NCBI GenBank assembly: GCA_015689775.1
Contig: WVSR01000001.1
Location: 1-64,000 of the forward strand
Reading direction: 5' to 3'
Origin: Rhodobacterales bacterium LSUCC0387
GTDB lineage: Bacteria > Pseudomonadota > Alphaproteobacteria > Rhodobacterales > Rhodobacteraceae
Length of the DNA stretch: 64,000 nt
The position numbers were made by a program, and so were the translations under genes. This document shows, piece after piece, positions 53,101-62,496 of the stretch; position 1 is the first letter of the stretch, and each line of letters opens with the position of its first letter. The notes beneath the pieces were generated by a model, which saw only the letters and a list, made by a program, of their open reading frames with translations, was not told the origin of the DNA and did not search any database.

Positions 53101-55020
53101 TTAAGCCCGCTTTCCCAAAACATCTACACCAAAGGTCACGAGAACCTTAGTCACGATATCCTCGGCATTCATGCCTGCAGCCGCATACATATCGTGCGGG
53201 CTCGCTTGGTCGATGAAAATATCCGGCAGCACCATGGAGCGGTATTTGATCCCCCGATCATACACGCCCGTTTCCGCCAGATGCTGGGCCACATGGCTGC
53301 CAAAGCCGCCAATCGCCCCTTCTTCGATGGTGATCAGCGCCTCGTGATGGCGGGCGAGTTGGTCGATCAAATCTGTATCCAATGGCTTAGCAAAACGCGC
53401 GTCAGCGATAGTGGGCGTGATCCCTTTCTGGGCCAAAATCTCTGCAGCTTCGCGCACTTCTTTCAGGCGGGTGCCAAAGTTCAAAAGAGCCACGCGATTG
53501 CCGTCCGCAATCATCCGCCCCTTGCCGATTTCAAGCGCCTGACCGCGTGCAGGTAACTCAACCCCAACACCCTCGCCGCGCGGAAAGCGAAAGGCAGACG
53601 GGCGATCCCCAATCTCAAGGGCGGTGCGCACCATATGCACCAATTCCGCTTCATCGGCGGCCGCCATCACCACGAAATCTGGCAAGTTTGCCAGATAGGC
53701 GATGTCAAAACTGCCTGCATGGGTAGCGCCATCGGCACCAACAAGACCCGCGCGGTCGATCGCAAAGCGCACAGGCAGACGTTGTATGGCTACGTCATGC
53801 ACGACTTGATCATAGCCGCGTTGCAAAAAAGTCGAATAAAGCGCGCAGAAGGGTTTCAACCCACCCGCCGCCATGCCCGCCGAAAAGGTCACAGCATGCT
53901 GTTCGGCAATCCCCACATCAAAACACCGCTCTGGAAAGCGCTCTGCGAATAAGTTCAGGCCTGTTCCGTCTGGCATCGCAGCCGTGACAGCCGTCACCAA
54001 CAGATCCTCTGCGGCTTCGGAAATCAGCGCATCTGCAAAGACACGCGTGTACGAGGGTGCGTTTGATGGTGCTTTGTGCTGCTTGCCCGTGACCACATCA
54101 AAGCGCGCGGTGGCGTGGCCGCGATCTGGGCGATCTTCAGCATAACCTTTGCCCTTCTTGGTAATCGCATGGATGAGCATCGGGCCATCCGCCCGCGCCT
54201 TGACGGTGCGCAAAACCGCAAGCAGCTGATCCATATCATGCCCATCAATCGGGCCGATGTAATCAAAGCCTAATTCTTCGAACAATGTGCCGCCAACTGT
54301 GGCGGATTTCAGAAGTTCTTTCGCGCGGCGCGCCCCATGTTGGAACGGCTCCGGCAACAGCGATACCGCGCCCTTGGCAGCTGCTTTGAATTCTTGAAAC
54401 GGCGCGCCGGCATACAGGCGGGACAAATAGGCCGACATCGCACCTGTTGGCGGTGCAATCGACATTTCATTGTCATTGAGAATTACAATCAACCGCTTTT
54501 TTAAATGGCCCGCATTGTTAAGGGCCTCATAGGCCATGCCTGCGGAAATCGAACCATCACCGATAATCGCAATCGCATCTCCCAGGCCTGTCTCGCAGAC
54601 ACCGCTTAAATCGCGCGCAACGGCAAAGCCGAGCGCCGCAGAAATAGAGGTAGAGCTATGCGCAGCACCAAATGGGTCATAGGACGACTCACTGCGTTTA
54701 GTGAAACCTGACAGGCCACCCTTTTGGCGCAGACTGCGGATACGATCCCGCCGCCCTGTCAAAATCTTGTGCGGATAACATTGGTGGCTGACATCCCAAA
54801 TGATCTTGTCGCGCGGGGCGTCAAATACGGCGTGAAGTGCCACGGTCAACTCAACCACACCCAAACCAGCACCCAAATGCCCACCCGTCTCAGAGACAGC
54901 CGAAATCATCTCGGCGCGCAATTCATCGGCCAAGCGGGTCAGATCATAAGCAGAAAACCGCTGCAAATCGCGCGGCGTTTCCACTTGATCCAAAAGCGGT
55001 GTTTTCGGTCTATCTGTCAT
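53101..55020 (-). CDS. dxs: 1-deoxy-D-xylulose-5-phosphate synthase
   Basis: 639 aa from [13 protein letters not shown] at 55020 with GGAGGG upstream. First enzyme of the MEP pathway; its product also feeds pyridoxine and thiamin. The thiamin-diphosphate motif [19 protein letters not shown] and the pyrimidine-domain signature [19 protein letters not shown] are intact. It follows ispA on the same strand and ends four bases from the convergent channel gene. Confidence 0.97.
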   Translation of the reverse strand: MTDRPKTPLLDQVETPRDLQRFSAYDLTRLADELRAEMISAVSETGGHLGAGLGVVELTVALHAVFDAPRDKIIWDVSHQCYPHKILTGRRDRIRSLRQKGGLSGFTKRSESSYDPFGAAHSSTSISAALGFAVARDLSGVCETGLGDAIAIIGDGSISAGMAYEALNNAGHLKKRLIVILNDNEMSIAPPTGAMSAYLSRLYAGAPFQEFKAAAKGAVSLLPEPFQHGARRAKELLKSATVGGTLFEELGFDYIGPIDGHDMDQLLAVLRTVKARADGPMLIHAITKKGKGYAEDRPDRGHATARFDVVTGKQHKAPSNAPSYTRVFADALISEAAEDLLVTAVTAAMPDGTGLNLFAERFPERCFDVGIAEQHAVTFSAGMAAGGLKPFCALYSTFLQRGYDQVVHDVAIQRLPVRFAIDRAGLVGADGATHAGSFDIAYLANLPDFVVMAAADEAELVHMVRTALEIGDRPSAFRFPRGEGVGVELPARGQALEIGKGRMIADGNRVALLNFGTRLKEVREAAEILAQKGITPTIADARFAKPLDTDLIDQLARHHEALITIEEGAIGGFGSHVAQHLAETGVYDRGIKYRSMVLPDIFIDQASPHDMYAAAGMNAEDIVTKVLVTFGVDVLGKRA

Positions 55021-55077
55021 CGGCCCTCCAGTGGTCGCCATATAGCCATGACAGGGGCCAAGGGCAACGGATCACGC

Positions 55078-55956
55078 CTATCTGTCGCGGGCAATGATGA
55101 ATCGGGCAAGGTCCCGCAGGCTCTGCGCCTTATCCCCGAATGGCGCGAGGGCCGTTTCCGACTCAGCGACCAAGCGCCCGGCCTCAGCCTTGGCGCCTTC
55201 TAGCCCCAGAAGCGTGACAAAGGTCGCTTTGCCTGCATCGGCATCTTTGCGCAGGGCCTTGCCTGCTTTGCTGCTGTCGCCTTCCACATCCAAAATGTCA
55301 TCAGCAATCTGAAAAGCGAGGCCAATTGCACGGGCATATGCCCTCAGCGGCGCGGAATCTTGGCCCGCTATGATCGCTGCAGCATGGGCGGGCCATTCCA
55401 ACAGCGCGCCCGTTTTATTGCTTTGCAATTCTATGATTTGTTCAAGGGTCAAGGGGGAGGCGGCGGTTTCTGCAGCAATGTCCTGCGCCTGCCCCAAAAC
55501 CATGCCGCACGCACCTGCGGCCTCAGCCAAGGTCGACACCAATTTGATCCGCACATCCGGATCGCCAAGAGCGGGATCCGCCAAAAGCGCGAATGCAAAA
55601 CTTTGCAGCGCATCCCCTGCGAGAACCGCAATCGCCTCGTTCCATTTCTTGTGAACAGTGGGCTGACCGCGGCGCAGATCGTCATCATCCATGCAAGGCA
55701 GATCATCATGGATCAGGCTATAAGCATGGATCGCCTCAACTGCACCCGCCGCAGGAAGCGCGGATGCCGCAGGAATGCCATAAAGCGCGGATGCCTCAAG
55801 CACCAAAAACCCACGCAAACTCTTGCCACCCTGCAACGCATAACGCATCGCCGCAGCAACATCGTTTGAGCCATATTGCGCAAGCGCCTCACTCAAGAAC
55901 GCAGCAATGTCGCAGGAATGGGTGGTGAGGCGGGTTTGAAAATCAACGGGGGCCAA
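55078..55956 (-). CDS. ispA: Polyprenyl (farnesyl) diphosphate synthase
   Basis: 292 aa. Condenses IPP with allylic diphosphates. The first Asp-rich motif DDLPCMDDD is near residue 83, and the second, DDILDVEGD, near 225. The start is TTG at 55956, seven bases after the xseB stop, with a weak ribosome site, so it may be coupled. It forms xseB-ispA-dxs, a standard proteobacterial order. Chain length cannot be proved from sequence. Confidence 0.94.
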   Translation of the reverse strand: MAPVDFQTRLTTHSCDIAAFLSEALAQYGSNDVAAAMRYALQGGKSLRGFLVLEASALYGIPAASALPAAGAVEAIHAYSLIHDDLPCMDDDDLRRGQPTVHKKWNEAIAVLAGDALQSFAFALLADPALGDPDVRIKLVSTLAEAAGACGMVLGQAQDIAAETAASPLTLEQIIELQSNKTGALLEWPAHAAAIIAGQDSAPLRAYARAIGLAFQIADDILDVEGDSSKAGKALRKDADAGKATFVTLLGLEGAKAEAGRLVAESETALAPFGDKAQSLRDLARFIIARDR

Positions 55957-55962
55957 AGGCGC

Positions 55963-56208
55963 TCAAAGCCCCTCAACTGGAGTGCTGCCCGTTAGCGCGC
56001 CCGTGCCATCTAGGGTAATTTTGGAGACTTTTTCTTCGGCCTCTTTGAGCTTGGCCTCACAGCGCGCGCGCAGCGCAGCCCCCCGTTCATAAAGCGCAAT
56101 GGATTGGTCAAGTGGCACATCCCCGCGCTCAAGCTTTGCTACGACTTCCTCTAGGGCGCGCAAGGCGTCTTCAAAACTCATATGCGCAAGGTCGTTGTCA
56201 TCTGTCAT
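55963..56208 (-). CDS. xseB: Exodeoxyribonuclease VII small subunit
   Basis: 81 aa. The family pattern MSFEDALRALEEVVAKLERGDVPLD, with YERGAALRARCEAKL after it, is complete. It starts with ATG overlapping the hydrolase stop by four bases and precedes ispA. The large subunit xseA is not in the window. Confidence 0.95.
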   Translation of the reverse strand: MTDDNDLAHMSFEDALRALEEVVAKLERGDVPLDQSIALYERGAALRARCEAKLKEAEEKVSKITLDGTGALTGSTPVEGL

Positions 56209-57140
56209 TTCGAAGCTTCCATCAATTCTGTGACATGGGCCGCAACACTGCGCCCCAGTGAGGGCAGATCATAACCGCCCTCTAGCGCCGAGACCACCCG
56301 CCCTGCGCATTGGTTTTCAGCAAATGCGCAAATTTCTCGCGTCAGCCATGCAAAATCCGTTTCATCCCAATTTAAATTGGCCAATGGATCGGCCTGATGC
56401 GCGTCAAAACCTGCGGAAATCAGAATAAGATCAGGCGCAAACTCAGCCAATCGCGGAAACACATCGCGAATACAGGCCTGCCGCATAAAAGCCCCGTCTG
56501 AATTCGGTGGCAGGGGCACATTCAGGATATTATTCGCTACGCCACGCTCGCCACGAGCGCCTGATCCTGGATAAAGCGGCATCTGGTGCGAAGAGATAAA
56601 TAACGTGCGAGTTTCATCCCACAGCAAATCTTGCGTGCCATTGCCGTGATGAACATCAAAATCTATTACGGCCACCCGCGCGGCCCCTGCCCGCTCTAGC
56701 GCATGTTTAGCCCCAAGGGCCACTGACCCAAACAGACAAAAACCCATTGCAGCGGCGGTTTCGGCGTGATGCCCAGGTGGCCGCGTGAGGACAAAAGCGT
56801 TTTTGGCGCGGCCCTCCATCACGGCATCTATTGCTGCGATCACACCCCCTACGCCCGAAAGCGCGGCCTGTAATGAGGCGGACGATAGAAACGTATCGCC
56901 ATCAAGCGCGACTTGCCCTTGCCTGGGCAAAGCGGCTTTGAGTTGATCAATATAGGCTTGGGGGTGACACAACCGCAGATCTTCTTCCGTGGCCAATGGG
57001 GCCGCATGGCGTTGAAGCCCCACAAAATCTACGCCATCCAAATGGGCCTTTATGACCGCAATGCGCTCAACCTGCTCGGGATGGCCCTCCGGCGTCAAAT
57101 GATCTTGCGCAAATGGGTTTTCAAAAAGCCATGTCGCCAT
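56205..57140 (-). CDS. Histone-deacetylase-fold hydrolase
   Basis: 311 aa from the ATG at 57140, which overlaps the petR stop (TGATG). The catalytic His pair is in RPPGHHAE, the zinc-site residues in FDVHHGNGT and SAGFDAH, and the family end GGYDLPSLGRSV. Bacterial members deacetylate acetoin-type, polyamine or protein lysine substrates; which one applies here is unknown. Confidence 0.93.
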   Translation of the reverse strand: MATWLFENPFAQDHLTPEGHPEQVERIAVIKAHLDGVDFVGLQRHAAPLATEEDLRLCHPQAYIDQLKAALPRQGQVALDGDTFLSSASLQAALSGVGGVIAAIDAVMEGRAKNAFVLTRPPGHHAETAAAMGFCLFGSVALGAKHALERAGAARVAVIDFDVHHGNGTQDLLWDETRTLFISSHQMPLYPGSGARGERGVANNILNVPLPPNSDGAFMRQACIRDVFPRLAEFAPDLILISAGFDAHQADPLANLNWDETDFAWLTREICAFAENQCAGRVVSALEGGYDLPSLGRSVAAHVTELMEASK

Positions 57141-57853
57141 CAATCGGGCACCAACATATAGCCCGCACCGCGGACAGTTTGCAGATAACGGGGTTGTTTC
57201 GGGTCAGCTTCAATTTTGCGGCGTAGGCGAGTGATTTGCACATCAATCGCGCGCTCTTGCGCAGGGTCACCGCCTGCTATCTTGCCACGGCCCAATTCTT
57301 CGGCCAACTGCTGACGGGTCACGGAACTGTTCACACGGGTTGCAAAGATCCGCATCAATGCGGCCTCGGTTGCAGTCAGACGCAAAGGTTGATCACCCTG
57401 CCACAGCTCGCCACGATCAATATCAAAGCGCATGGCCCCAAGGTACAGAAATTTGGGTAGGTTTTGGCTAGCTTCGGGTTGCGGCATACGGCGCAGGATG
57501 GCGCCAATGCGCAATAGCAATTCCTTCGGCTCAAAGGGTTTTGGCAGATAATCATCTGCCCCCGCCTCAAAACCCGCAATACGATCTTGCGCCTCGCCCT
57601 TGGCCGTCAAAAGCAGGATTGGGCAATCCATCGTTTTGCGCAAATCTTGTGTCAGGGTGATACCATCCTCACCCGGCATCATGACATCAAGCACAATCAA
57701 ATCGAAATCCAACCCCTGCAACAGGCGGCGAGCTTGTGCGGCATCGCGCGCACCACTGGCCAGAAACCCGTTACGGATCAGAAATTTCTGCAACAGGACG
57801 CGGATGCGTTCATCATCATCCACGATAAGGATATGCGGGTTAGTCTCGGCCAT
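57140..57853 (-). CDS. petR: OmpR-family response regulator PetR
   Basis: 237 aa. The receiver domain has the acidic pair at Asp12-Asp13 and the phosphorylated Asp56 in LIVLDVMMPG. A winged-helix DNA-binding domain follows (from about residue 140, ending YLQTVRGAGYMLVPD). The place beside a MarR gene matches petPR of Rhodobacter capsulatus, where petR is needed for growth and lies near the cytochrome bc1 genes. No sensor kinase gene is adjacent. Confidence 0.9.
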   Translation of the reverse strand: MAETNPHILIVDDDERIRVLLQKFLIRNGFLASGARDAAQARRLLQGLDFDLIVLDVMMPGEDGITLTQDLRKTMDCPILLLTAKGEAQDRIAGFEAGADDYLPKPFEPKELLLRIGAILRRMPQPEASQNLPKFLYLGAMRFDIDRGELWQGDQPLRLTATEAALMRIFATRVNSSVTRQQLAEELGRGKIAGGDPAQERAIDVQITRLRRKIEADPKQPRYLQTVRGAGYMLVPD

Positions 57854-57854
57854 T

Positions 57855-58364
57855 TTAGGTATCCATACCAGCTTGAAAATGGCGCAGCATCTCAGGATCC
57901 ATCATCTGCTCAAGGACAGCACGGAACCCTGCCACGGCCTCTGGCCCCGCATTACGATAGGCCGCGCGCATGCGGTTGCGCTGCGCCTCTGACAATTCGC
58001 GTTCAAGCTTGGCGCCCGTTTCGGTGAGATAAAGATGCCGTTCGCGTTTATCCTGTACCCCCACGCGGCTTTCAACCAAACCATCGGCGATCAGACTGCG
58101 CAAAACGCGATTGAGGGACTGCTTGGTCACGCCCAGAATGCTCAGCAGATTATTGACTGTCGTTCCTGGGGTGCGGTTGATGAAGTGGATGGCACGATGA
58201 TGGGCACGGCCATATTCGTAATTTTGCAAAATCCGATCAGGATCAGCTGTAAATCCCCTGTAAGCGAAAAACATCGCCTCAATCCCACGGCGCAACTGCT
58301 CATCCGTCAAAAAGAGCAAACTTTCGCCCGTGCCGATAGGGTTGTTGACTGCGCGCTCTGCCAT
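57855..58364 (-). CDS. petP: MarR-family regulator PetP
   Basis: 169 aa from MAERAVNNPIGTGESL at 58364, with AGGAGG five bases upstream. The winged helix-turn-helix reads TTVNNLLSILGVTKQSLNRVLRSL, with the wing RVGVQDKRERHLYLTE. It is one base upstream of petR and surely co-transcribed. In R. capsulatus petP is the partner of petR. Confidence 0.92.
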   Translation of the reverse strand: MAERAVNNPIGTGESLLFLTDEQLRRGIEAMFFAYRGFTADPDRILQNYEYGRAHHRAIHFINRTPGTTVNNLLSILGVTKQSLNRVLRSLIADGLVESRVGVQDKRERHLYLTETGAKLERELSEAQRNRMRAAYRNAGPEAVAGFRAVLEQMMDPEMLRHFQAGMDT

Positions 58365-58419
58365 CTTCACCTCCTGCATCGTTTTGGGTCTTTGGCATAG
58401 GAACCAAGGCGCAGTTCAC

Positions 58420-58448
58420 AGTTTATGTCAGTCTTGTTGACTTTCCAA
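58420..58448 (-). promoter_or_regulatory. Candidate promoter of petP-petR
   Basis: On the minus strand TTGGAA (58443-58448) is followed after 17 bases by TAAACT (58420-58425), about 55 bases before the petP start. It matches four of six consensus bases at each element. The 204-base petP-ilvE gap is AT-rich and must serve both divergent genes; no gene was seen in it. Confidence 0.35.
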
Positions 58449-58568
58449 GAATCAATTGTTACCGAATTACCAGTTTTGCGAAATATTATGTCCGAAACGG
58501 CCATATTTTGCACAACATTTGCAAACCGGCGCAGATATGCGCCCTGAAGGAAAGATGGGATTGGAAAG

Positions 58569-59438
58569 ATGAGCGGCACCTATGATAACCGCGATGGGAA
58601 AATCTGGCTGGATGGGGCCTTGGTCGATTGGCGCGAGGCCAATGTGCATATTCTGACCCATGCGATGCATTATGCATCCTCCGTCTTTGAAGGCGAACGC
58701 GCCTACGGAGGCAAGATTTTCCTCAGCCGCGCGCATTCCGAACGGTTGCATTTTTCCGCAGGCCAATTGGACTTCGAAATTCCGTTTACTGTCGATCAAA
58801 TCGAGACAGCTAAGGCCGAGGTTCTCACAGCCAATGGCCTGAGCGATGCCTATGTGCGCGCGGTTGCGTGGCGCGGCGCGGGTGAGGATATGGGTGTCTC
58901 CTCCCGCCGCAACCCCGTTCGTTTGGCCATCGCAGCATGGGGCTGGGGCAATTACTATGGGGATGCAAAAACCAAAGGCGCCAAACTTGATATCGCGCGG
59001 TGGAAACGCCCCTCGCCCGAAACGGCGCCAAGCCATGCCAAGGCCGCAGGCCTATATATGATCTGCACGATGTCCAAACATGAGGCCGAAGCGAAAGGCT
59101 GCTCGGATGCCATGATGTTTGATTATCGCGGCTATGTCGCAGAGGCGACCGGCGCAAATATCTTCTTCGTCAAAGATGGCGAAGTGCATACGCCGAAGCC
59201 AGATTGCTTCCTCAATGGCCTAACCCGCCAGACAGTTATCGGTATGTTGAACGATCGCCAAATCAAGTTGCATGAGCGTCACATCATGCCCGAAGAATTG
59301 GAAAGTTTTGAACAATGCTGGCTGACAGGCACGGCCGCAGAAGTCACCCCAGTGGGTCAGATTGGCAGCTTTAATTTCGATGTTGGCGCCCTGACGCGGG
59401 ACATCTCGGACGCCTACGAAAAACTGGTTCGCGCCTAA
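58569..59438 (+). CDS. ilvE: Branched-chain amino acid aminotransferase
   Basis: 289 aa, fold-type IV PLP enzyme. The N-terminal part carries MHYASSVFEGERAYGG. The PLP lysine lies in the SHAKAAGLYM region near residue 160, and the Glu that contacts the cofactor is in YVAEATGANIFFV. The C-terminal LTGTAAEVTPV motif is complete. Its own promoter and terminator make it a single-gene unit. Confidence 0.95.
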   Translation: MSGTYDNRDGKIWLDGALVDWREANVHILTHAMHYASSVFEGERAYGGKIFLSRAHSERLHFSAGQLDFEIPFTVDQIETAKAEVLTANGLSDAYVRAVAWRGAGEDMGVSSRRNPVRLAIAAWGWGNYYGDAKTKGAKLDIARWKRPSPETAPSHAKAAGLYMICTMSKHEAEAKGCSDAMMFDYRGYVAEATGANIFFVKDGEVHTPKPDCFLNGLTRQTVIGMLNDRQIKLHERHIMPEELESFEQCWLTGTAAEVTPVGQIGSFNFDVGALTRDISDAYEKLVRA

Positions 59439-59456
59439 GCGACACCGCACATCACA

Positions 59457-59490
59457 GCTCGCAAGATCACCTGACCTTGCGGGCCTTTTT
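59457..59490 (+). terminator. Rho-independent terminator after ilvE
   Basis: CGCAAG (59460-59465) pairs with CTTGCG (59476-59481), with a flanking G-T pair, followed by CCTTTTTG. Confidence 0.82.
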
Positions 59491-59534
59491 GTGATCTCCC
59501 TTGCATTTCTTAGAATTCATGCCACCATCAGTCT

Positions 59535-59879
59535 ATGGTGATGCATACTCAATCCTTTGGCGCTTCCCATATTCCTGAAAAGGTCGCCTTTGATCGTGGC
59601 GAGTTATCGGCGATCCTTTCGATTTATGGCCGCATGGTGGCTGTAGGTGAGTGGCGCGATTACGGAATGTCGCTGCTAAGTGATGTTGCGATTTTCTCGG
59701 TTTTTCGCCGCACCGCCGAACACCCAATTTATCGGATTGAAAAGCGCCCCAAATTGGCCGGCAAGCAGGGAATGTATTCCGTGATTGGGATGGACGGGCG
59801 CATTCTCAAGCGCGGGCATGATCTGCGCAATGTGCTGCTCGTGTTAGAGCGCAAATTGATCCGCGCTGTAGACGATTAA
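59535..59879 (+). CDS. DUF2794-family protein
   Basis: 114 aa (112 if the second in-frame ATG at 59541 is used). The sequence VAFDRGELSAILSIYGRMVAVGEWRDY is the family hallmark, followed by IYRIEKRPKL and KRGHDLRNVL. The family is almost restricted to alphaproteobacteria and its function is unknown. It lies alone between ilvE's terminator and the convergent hydrolase gene. Confidence 0.9.
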   Translation: MVMHTQSFGASHIPEKVAFDRGELSAILSIYGRMVAVGEWRDYGMSLLSDVAIFSVFRRTAEHPIYRIEKRPKLAGKQGMYSVIGMDGRILKRGHDLRNVLLVLERKLIRAVDD

Positions 59880-59886
59880 TACCCTG

Positions 59887-60735
59887 TCATTCTATCAAGA
59901 CATGCTTGCGCGCAGTAATCTCGCCACCGCCTGAAGTGCGAATGCGCGCCTGAGCATGGGCGAGCGGCTCATAGGCCACCGCCATGTGATGGGCATTCGC
60001 GTGCAACAGCATCTCTTCATCGGCCATAATCCCGACATGGCCCTTCCAAAACACCAAATCCCCACGGCGCAGCGTTGCATCCTCGGGCAAAAGCGCGCCG
60101 AGCGCTGCCTCTTGTTGGTCACTGTCCCGTGGGCAGTCTTGACCACAGGCGCGCATCGCCAATTGGATCAGGCCAGAGCAATCAATGCCCCATCGGCTGC
60201 TGCCCCCCCAAAGATAGGGGGTTCCAAGGAACAGATCGGCCACGCCGACCGTATCCGAAAACCGCGCCGTTAAGGGGCGCAGGTGGGATTTTGGGACATG
60301 ATGCCCCGTCTGAATACGGTGAAAGCTTTCGCCCTCTTTCGCAGGCTCAACCACATTTACGCGTGCGCCGAAAAAGATCGAGACATCGGGCGGCGATTTT
60401 ACATCAGGGCGCGGATAGAGATGGGTTGCAGGGGCGGTGACCCAATGGGTGACGGGTGTTTCTACCGCAAGGGCCTGCGATAAAATATAACCGACTTGGC
60501 CGTCCCGCTCTGCTTGACCGAAAACTTGCCCATCGCGTGTTTCAAGCGCCGAGAACCGCTCGCCAAACAACAATTGGCTCGCCCGCGTGCCCTTTGGTTC
60601 GGTCATGATATTGGCCAGCGGTTGCTGCACAGTCATCCATATGCCGTCCACGAATTCATCCGCCATAACCTGACCTTGCAACGACCGAAGCGCCACCCGC
60701 CCATTGCTTGCCGTGATCCGTGGATCGCTTGCCAT
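59887..60735 (-). CDS. NlpC/P60 (C40) family peptidase
   Basis: 282 aa. Two SH3-like segments (residues about 15-150) precede an NlpC/P60 domain with the catalytic Cys in IDCSGLIQ, His in GHVGIM and a later His in LLHANAHH. No signal peptide is seen, so it may act in the cytoplasm, perhaps on recycled muropeptides. It starts three bases after the pepA stop, which suggests joint peptide breakdown. Confidence 0.92.
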   Translation of the reverse strand: MASDPRITASNGRVALRSLQGQVMADEFVDGIWMTVQQPLANIMTEPKGTRASQLLFGERFSALETRDGQVFGQAERDGQVGYILSQALAVETPVTHWVTAPATHLYPRPDVKSPPDVSIFFGARVNVVEPAKEGESFHRIQTGHHVPKSHLRPLTARFSDTVGVADLFLGTPYLWGGSSRWGIDCSGLIQLAMRACGQDCPRDSDQQEAALGALLPEDATLRRGDLVFWKGHVGIMADEEMLLHANAHHMAVAYEPLAHAQARIRTSGGGEITARKHVLIE

Positions 60736-60738
60736 GTC

Positions 60739-62148
60739 TTAAAACCCTTCAGACAGCACCGCGTATAACGCACGAATGCCCTGACCCAAACCCCCTTTTG
60801 GGCGCGCAGGTGCATCACTTTGCTGCCAAGCAAAAATATCGAAGTGACAATAGCGCGCGGCGCCTTGGGTAAAGCGGCGCAAAAACAACGCCGCCGTAAT
60901 CGACCCTGCCATGCCCCCAGAGGGCGCGTTATCCAGATCGGCAATGCCCGGTTCAATCATAGCTTCATAAGGGGCGTGAAAGGGCATACGCCAAATAGGG
61001 TCAAACTGTTCGGGGCTTTTGGCACCGAACTGTGCGGCAAGACCCTCATCATCAGTGTAAAATGGCGCAAGGTCTGGCCCCACTGCAACCCGCGCAGCCC
61101 CAGTCAATGTCGCCATAGAAATCATAAGATCAGGGGTGCCTTCGGCCCCAAGCGCCAAGGCGTCAGCCAAGACCAGCCGCCCCTCGGCATCGGTGTTGTT
61201 GATCTCGACCGTCATGCCGTTGCGGGCGGTCAAAATATCACTAGGCCGAAAGGCCGAGCCATCAACGGCATTCTCCACCGCAGGGATCAAGACCCGTAAC
61301 CGCAGTTTGAGACCCGCATCCATGATCATCAGCGCAAGGCCTAAGACATTTGCAGCACCCCCCATATCCTTTTTCATCGTGCCCATGGATGATCCAGGTT
61401 TCAGGTTCAAACCGCCTGTGTCGAAACACACGCCCTTGCCCACCAAGGTGATTTGCGGGCCGTCTTCGCCCCAATTCATATCAATCAAACGAGGCGCGCG
61501 AGGACTGGCCCGCCCGACTGCATGGATCATCGGGAAATTCTGAGCCAATAGATCGTCACCAACGATCACGGAAATCTTGGCGTTATAGCGCGCCGCCAAA
61601 TCGCGGGCGGCCCCCTCCAATTCTTCCGGGCCCATGTCTTGCGCAGGGGTGTTGACCATATCACGCACCATGGCCTCGGCTTGGGCGAGCCGTTCGAAAT
61701 GCGGGGCATCTATGCCCGCAATCGCCACCAAGGCCGCCTCGCGACCCGATTTTTTGTTATAGCGGTCAAACCGATATCCCGCCAATAAGTACCCCAGTGC
61801 AATTTCTTCGCGAAGGTTTTGCGGGTGGCCATCCAATGAGGCTGAGGCCACCTCATAAAGACCTTTTGGCAAATCAGAAATTGCGGCACCTGCAGCGAAC
61901 CGTTTCCTGATCCGATCAGCGGACGTTCCCACCCCCAATAAAACGGCCGCAATTCCACCCGCCTCATTAGGCAAAAGACAGGTTTTGCCCAATGCCCCGC
62001 TAAAGCTATGGGTCATGGCCCATTGCCGTGAGGCAGAGTCCAACTGGGCCAAAGCCGCATCAGCCCCATCGGCGCTGATCACATGAACGGGGATTGCGTC
62101 CGTATCAGGAAATTGATCTGGGCGGGCAAATCGCAGCGCGTGGGACAT
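60739..62148 (-). CDS. Leucyl aminopeptidase family protein
   Basis: 469 aa from MSHALRFARPDQFPD at 62148; the frame is open to 62244 into the gene remnant upstream. M17 family, with the signature NTDAEGRLVLADAL and metal ligands in VGKGVCFDTGGLNLKP and MKKDMGGAA. It cleaves N-terminal residues from peptides. AAGGA lies upstream. It is paired with the NlpC/P60 gene. Confidence 0.94.
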   Translation of the reverse strand: MSHALRFARPDQFPDTDAIPVHVISADGADAALAQLDSASRQWAMTHSFSGALGKTCLLPNEAGGIAAVLLGVGTSADRIRKRFAAGAAISDLPKGLYEVASASLDGHPQNLREEIALGYLLAGYRFDRYNKKSGREAALVAIAGIDAPHFERLAQAEAMVRDMVNTPAQDMGPEELEGAARDLAARYNAKISVIVGDDLLAQNFPMIHAVGRASPRAPRLIDMNWGEDGPQITLVGKGVCFDTGGLNLKPGSSMGTMKKDMGGAANVLGLALMIMDAGLKLRLRVLIPAVENAVDGSAFRPSDILTARNGMTVEINNTDAEGRLVLADALALGAEGTPDLMISMATLTGAARVAVGPDLAPFYTDDEGLAAQFGAKSPEQFDPIWRMPFHAPYEAMIEPGIADLDNAPSGGMAGSITAALFLRRFTQGAARYCHFDIFAWQQSDAPARPKGGLGQGIRALYAVLSEGF

Positions 62149-62354
62149 TCCATCGTTCCTTTGAGGCAGGGCAATATCGCTGCACCGCAAAGTAACAATA
62201 CCATCCCGCGCCGCAAGAGCGATGATAATACGCTCTAGCCCCACAGCGACTTCATATTCTGCGTCTTGCCAATTTCACGACAAAGCCGCTCTAACCTGTC
62301 GGGATCAAACCGCGCGGGTTCCTCAAAACGCAAGACGGTCATCACATCCGTCAT
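62149..62354 (-). pseudogene. Frameshifted gene remnant before the aminopeptidase
   Basis: A 39-codon frame starts at 62354 (MTDVMTVLRFEEPARFDPDR) and stops at 62235. One base away in phase, from about 62273, a second frame reads DAEYEVAVGLERIIIALA and stays open into the aminopeptidase. The start resembles a short Rhodobacteraceae protein of about 110-120 residues as I remember it, in which the two pieces follow one another. If so, a single-base loss plus truncation destroyed it. The family match rests on memory and is uncertain. The rest of the 348-base gap to the carbonic anhydrase shows nothing else. Confidence 0.4.
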
Positions 62355-62496
62355 TTTCCCATACCACCATGCGCTGCATGTGGTCACAGGGTGATATTTG
62401 GAGGTGAAGAAAAGGTTGATTTGAGGTAGGGATGAAAAGACAGTTTATAGAAAAATATCAGCGATTGTCATCAAGTGCTCTGAAGGGACTTTATGG

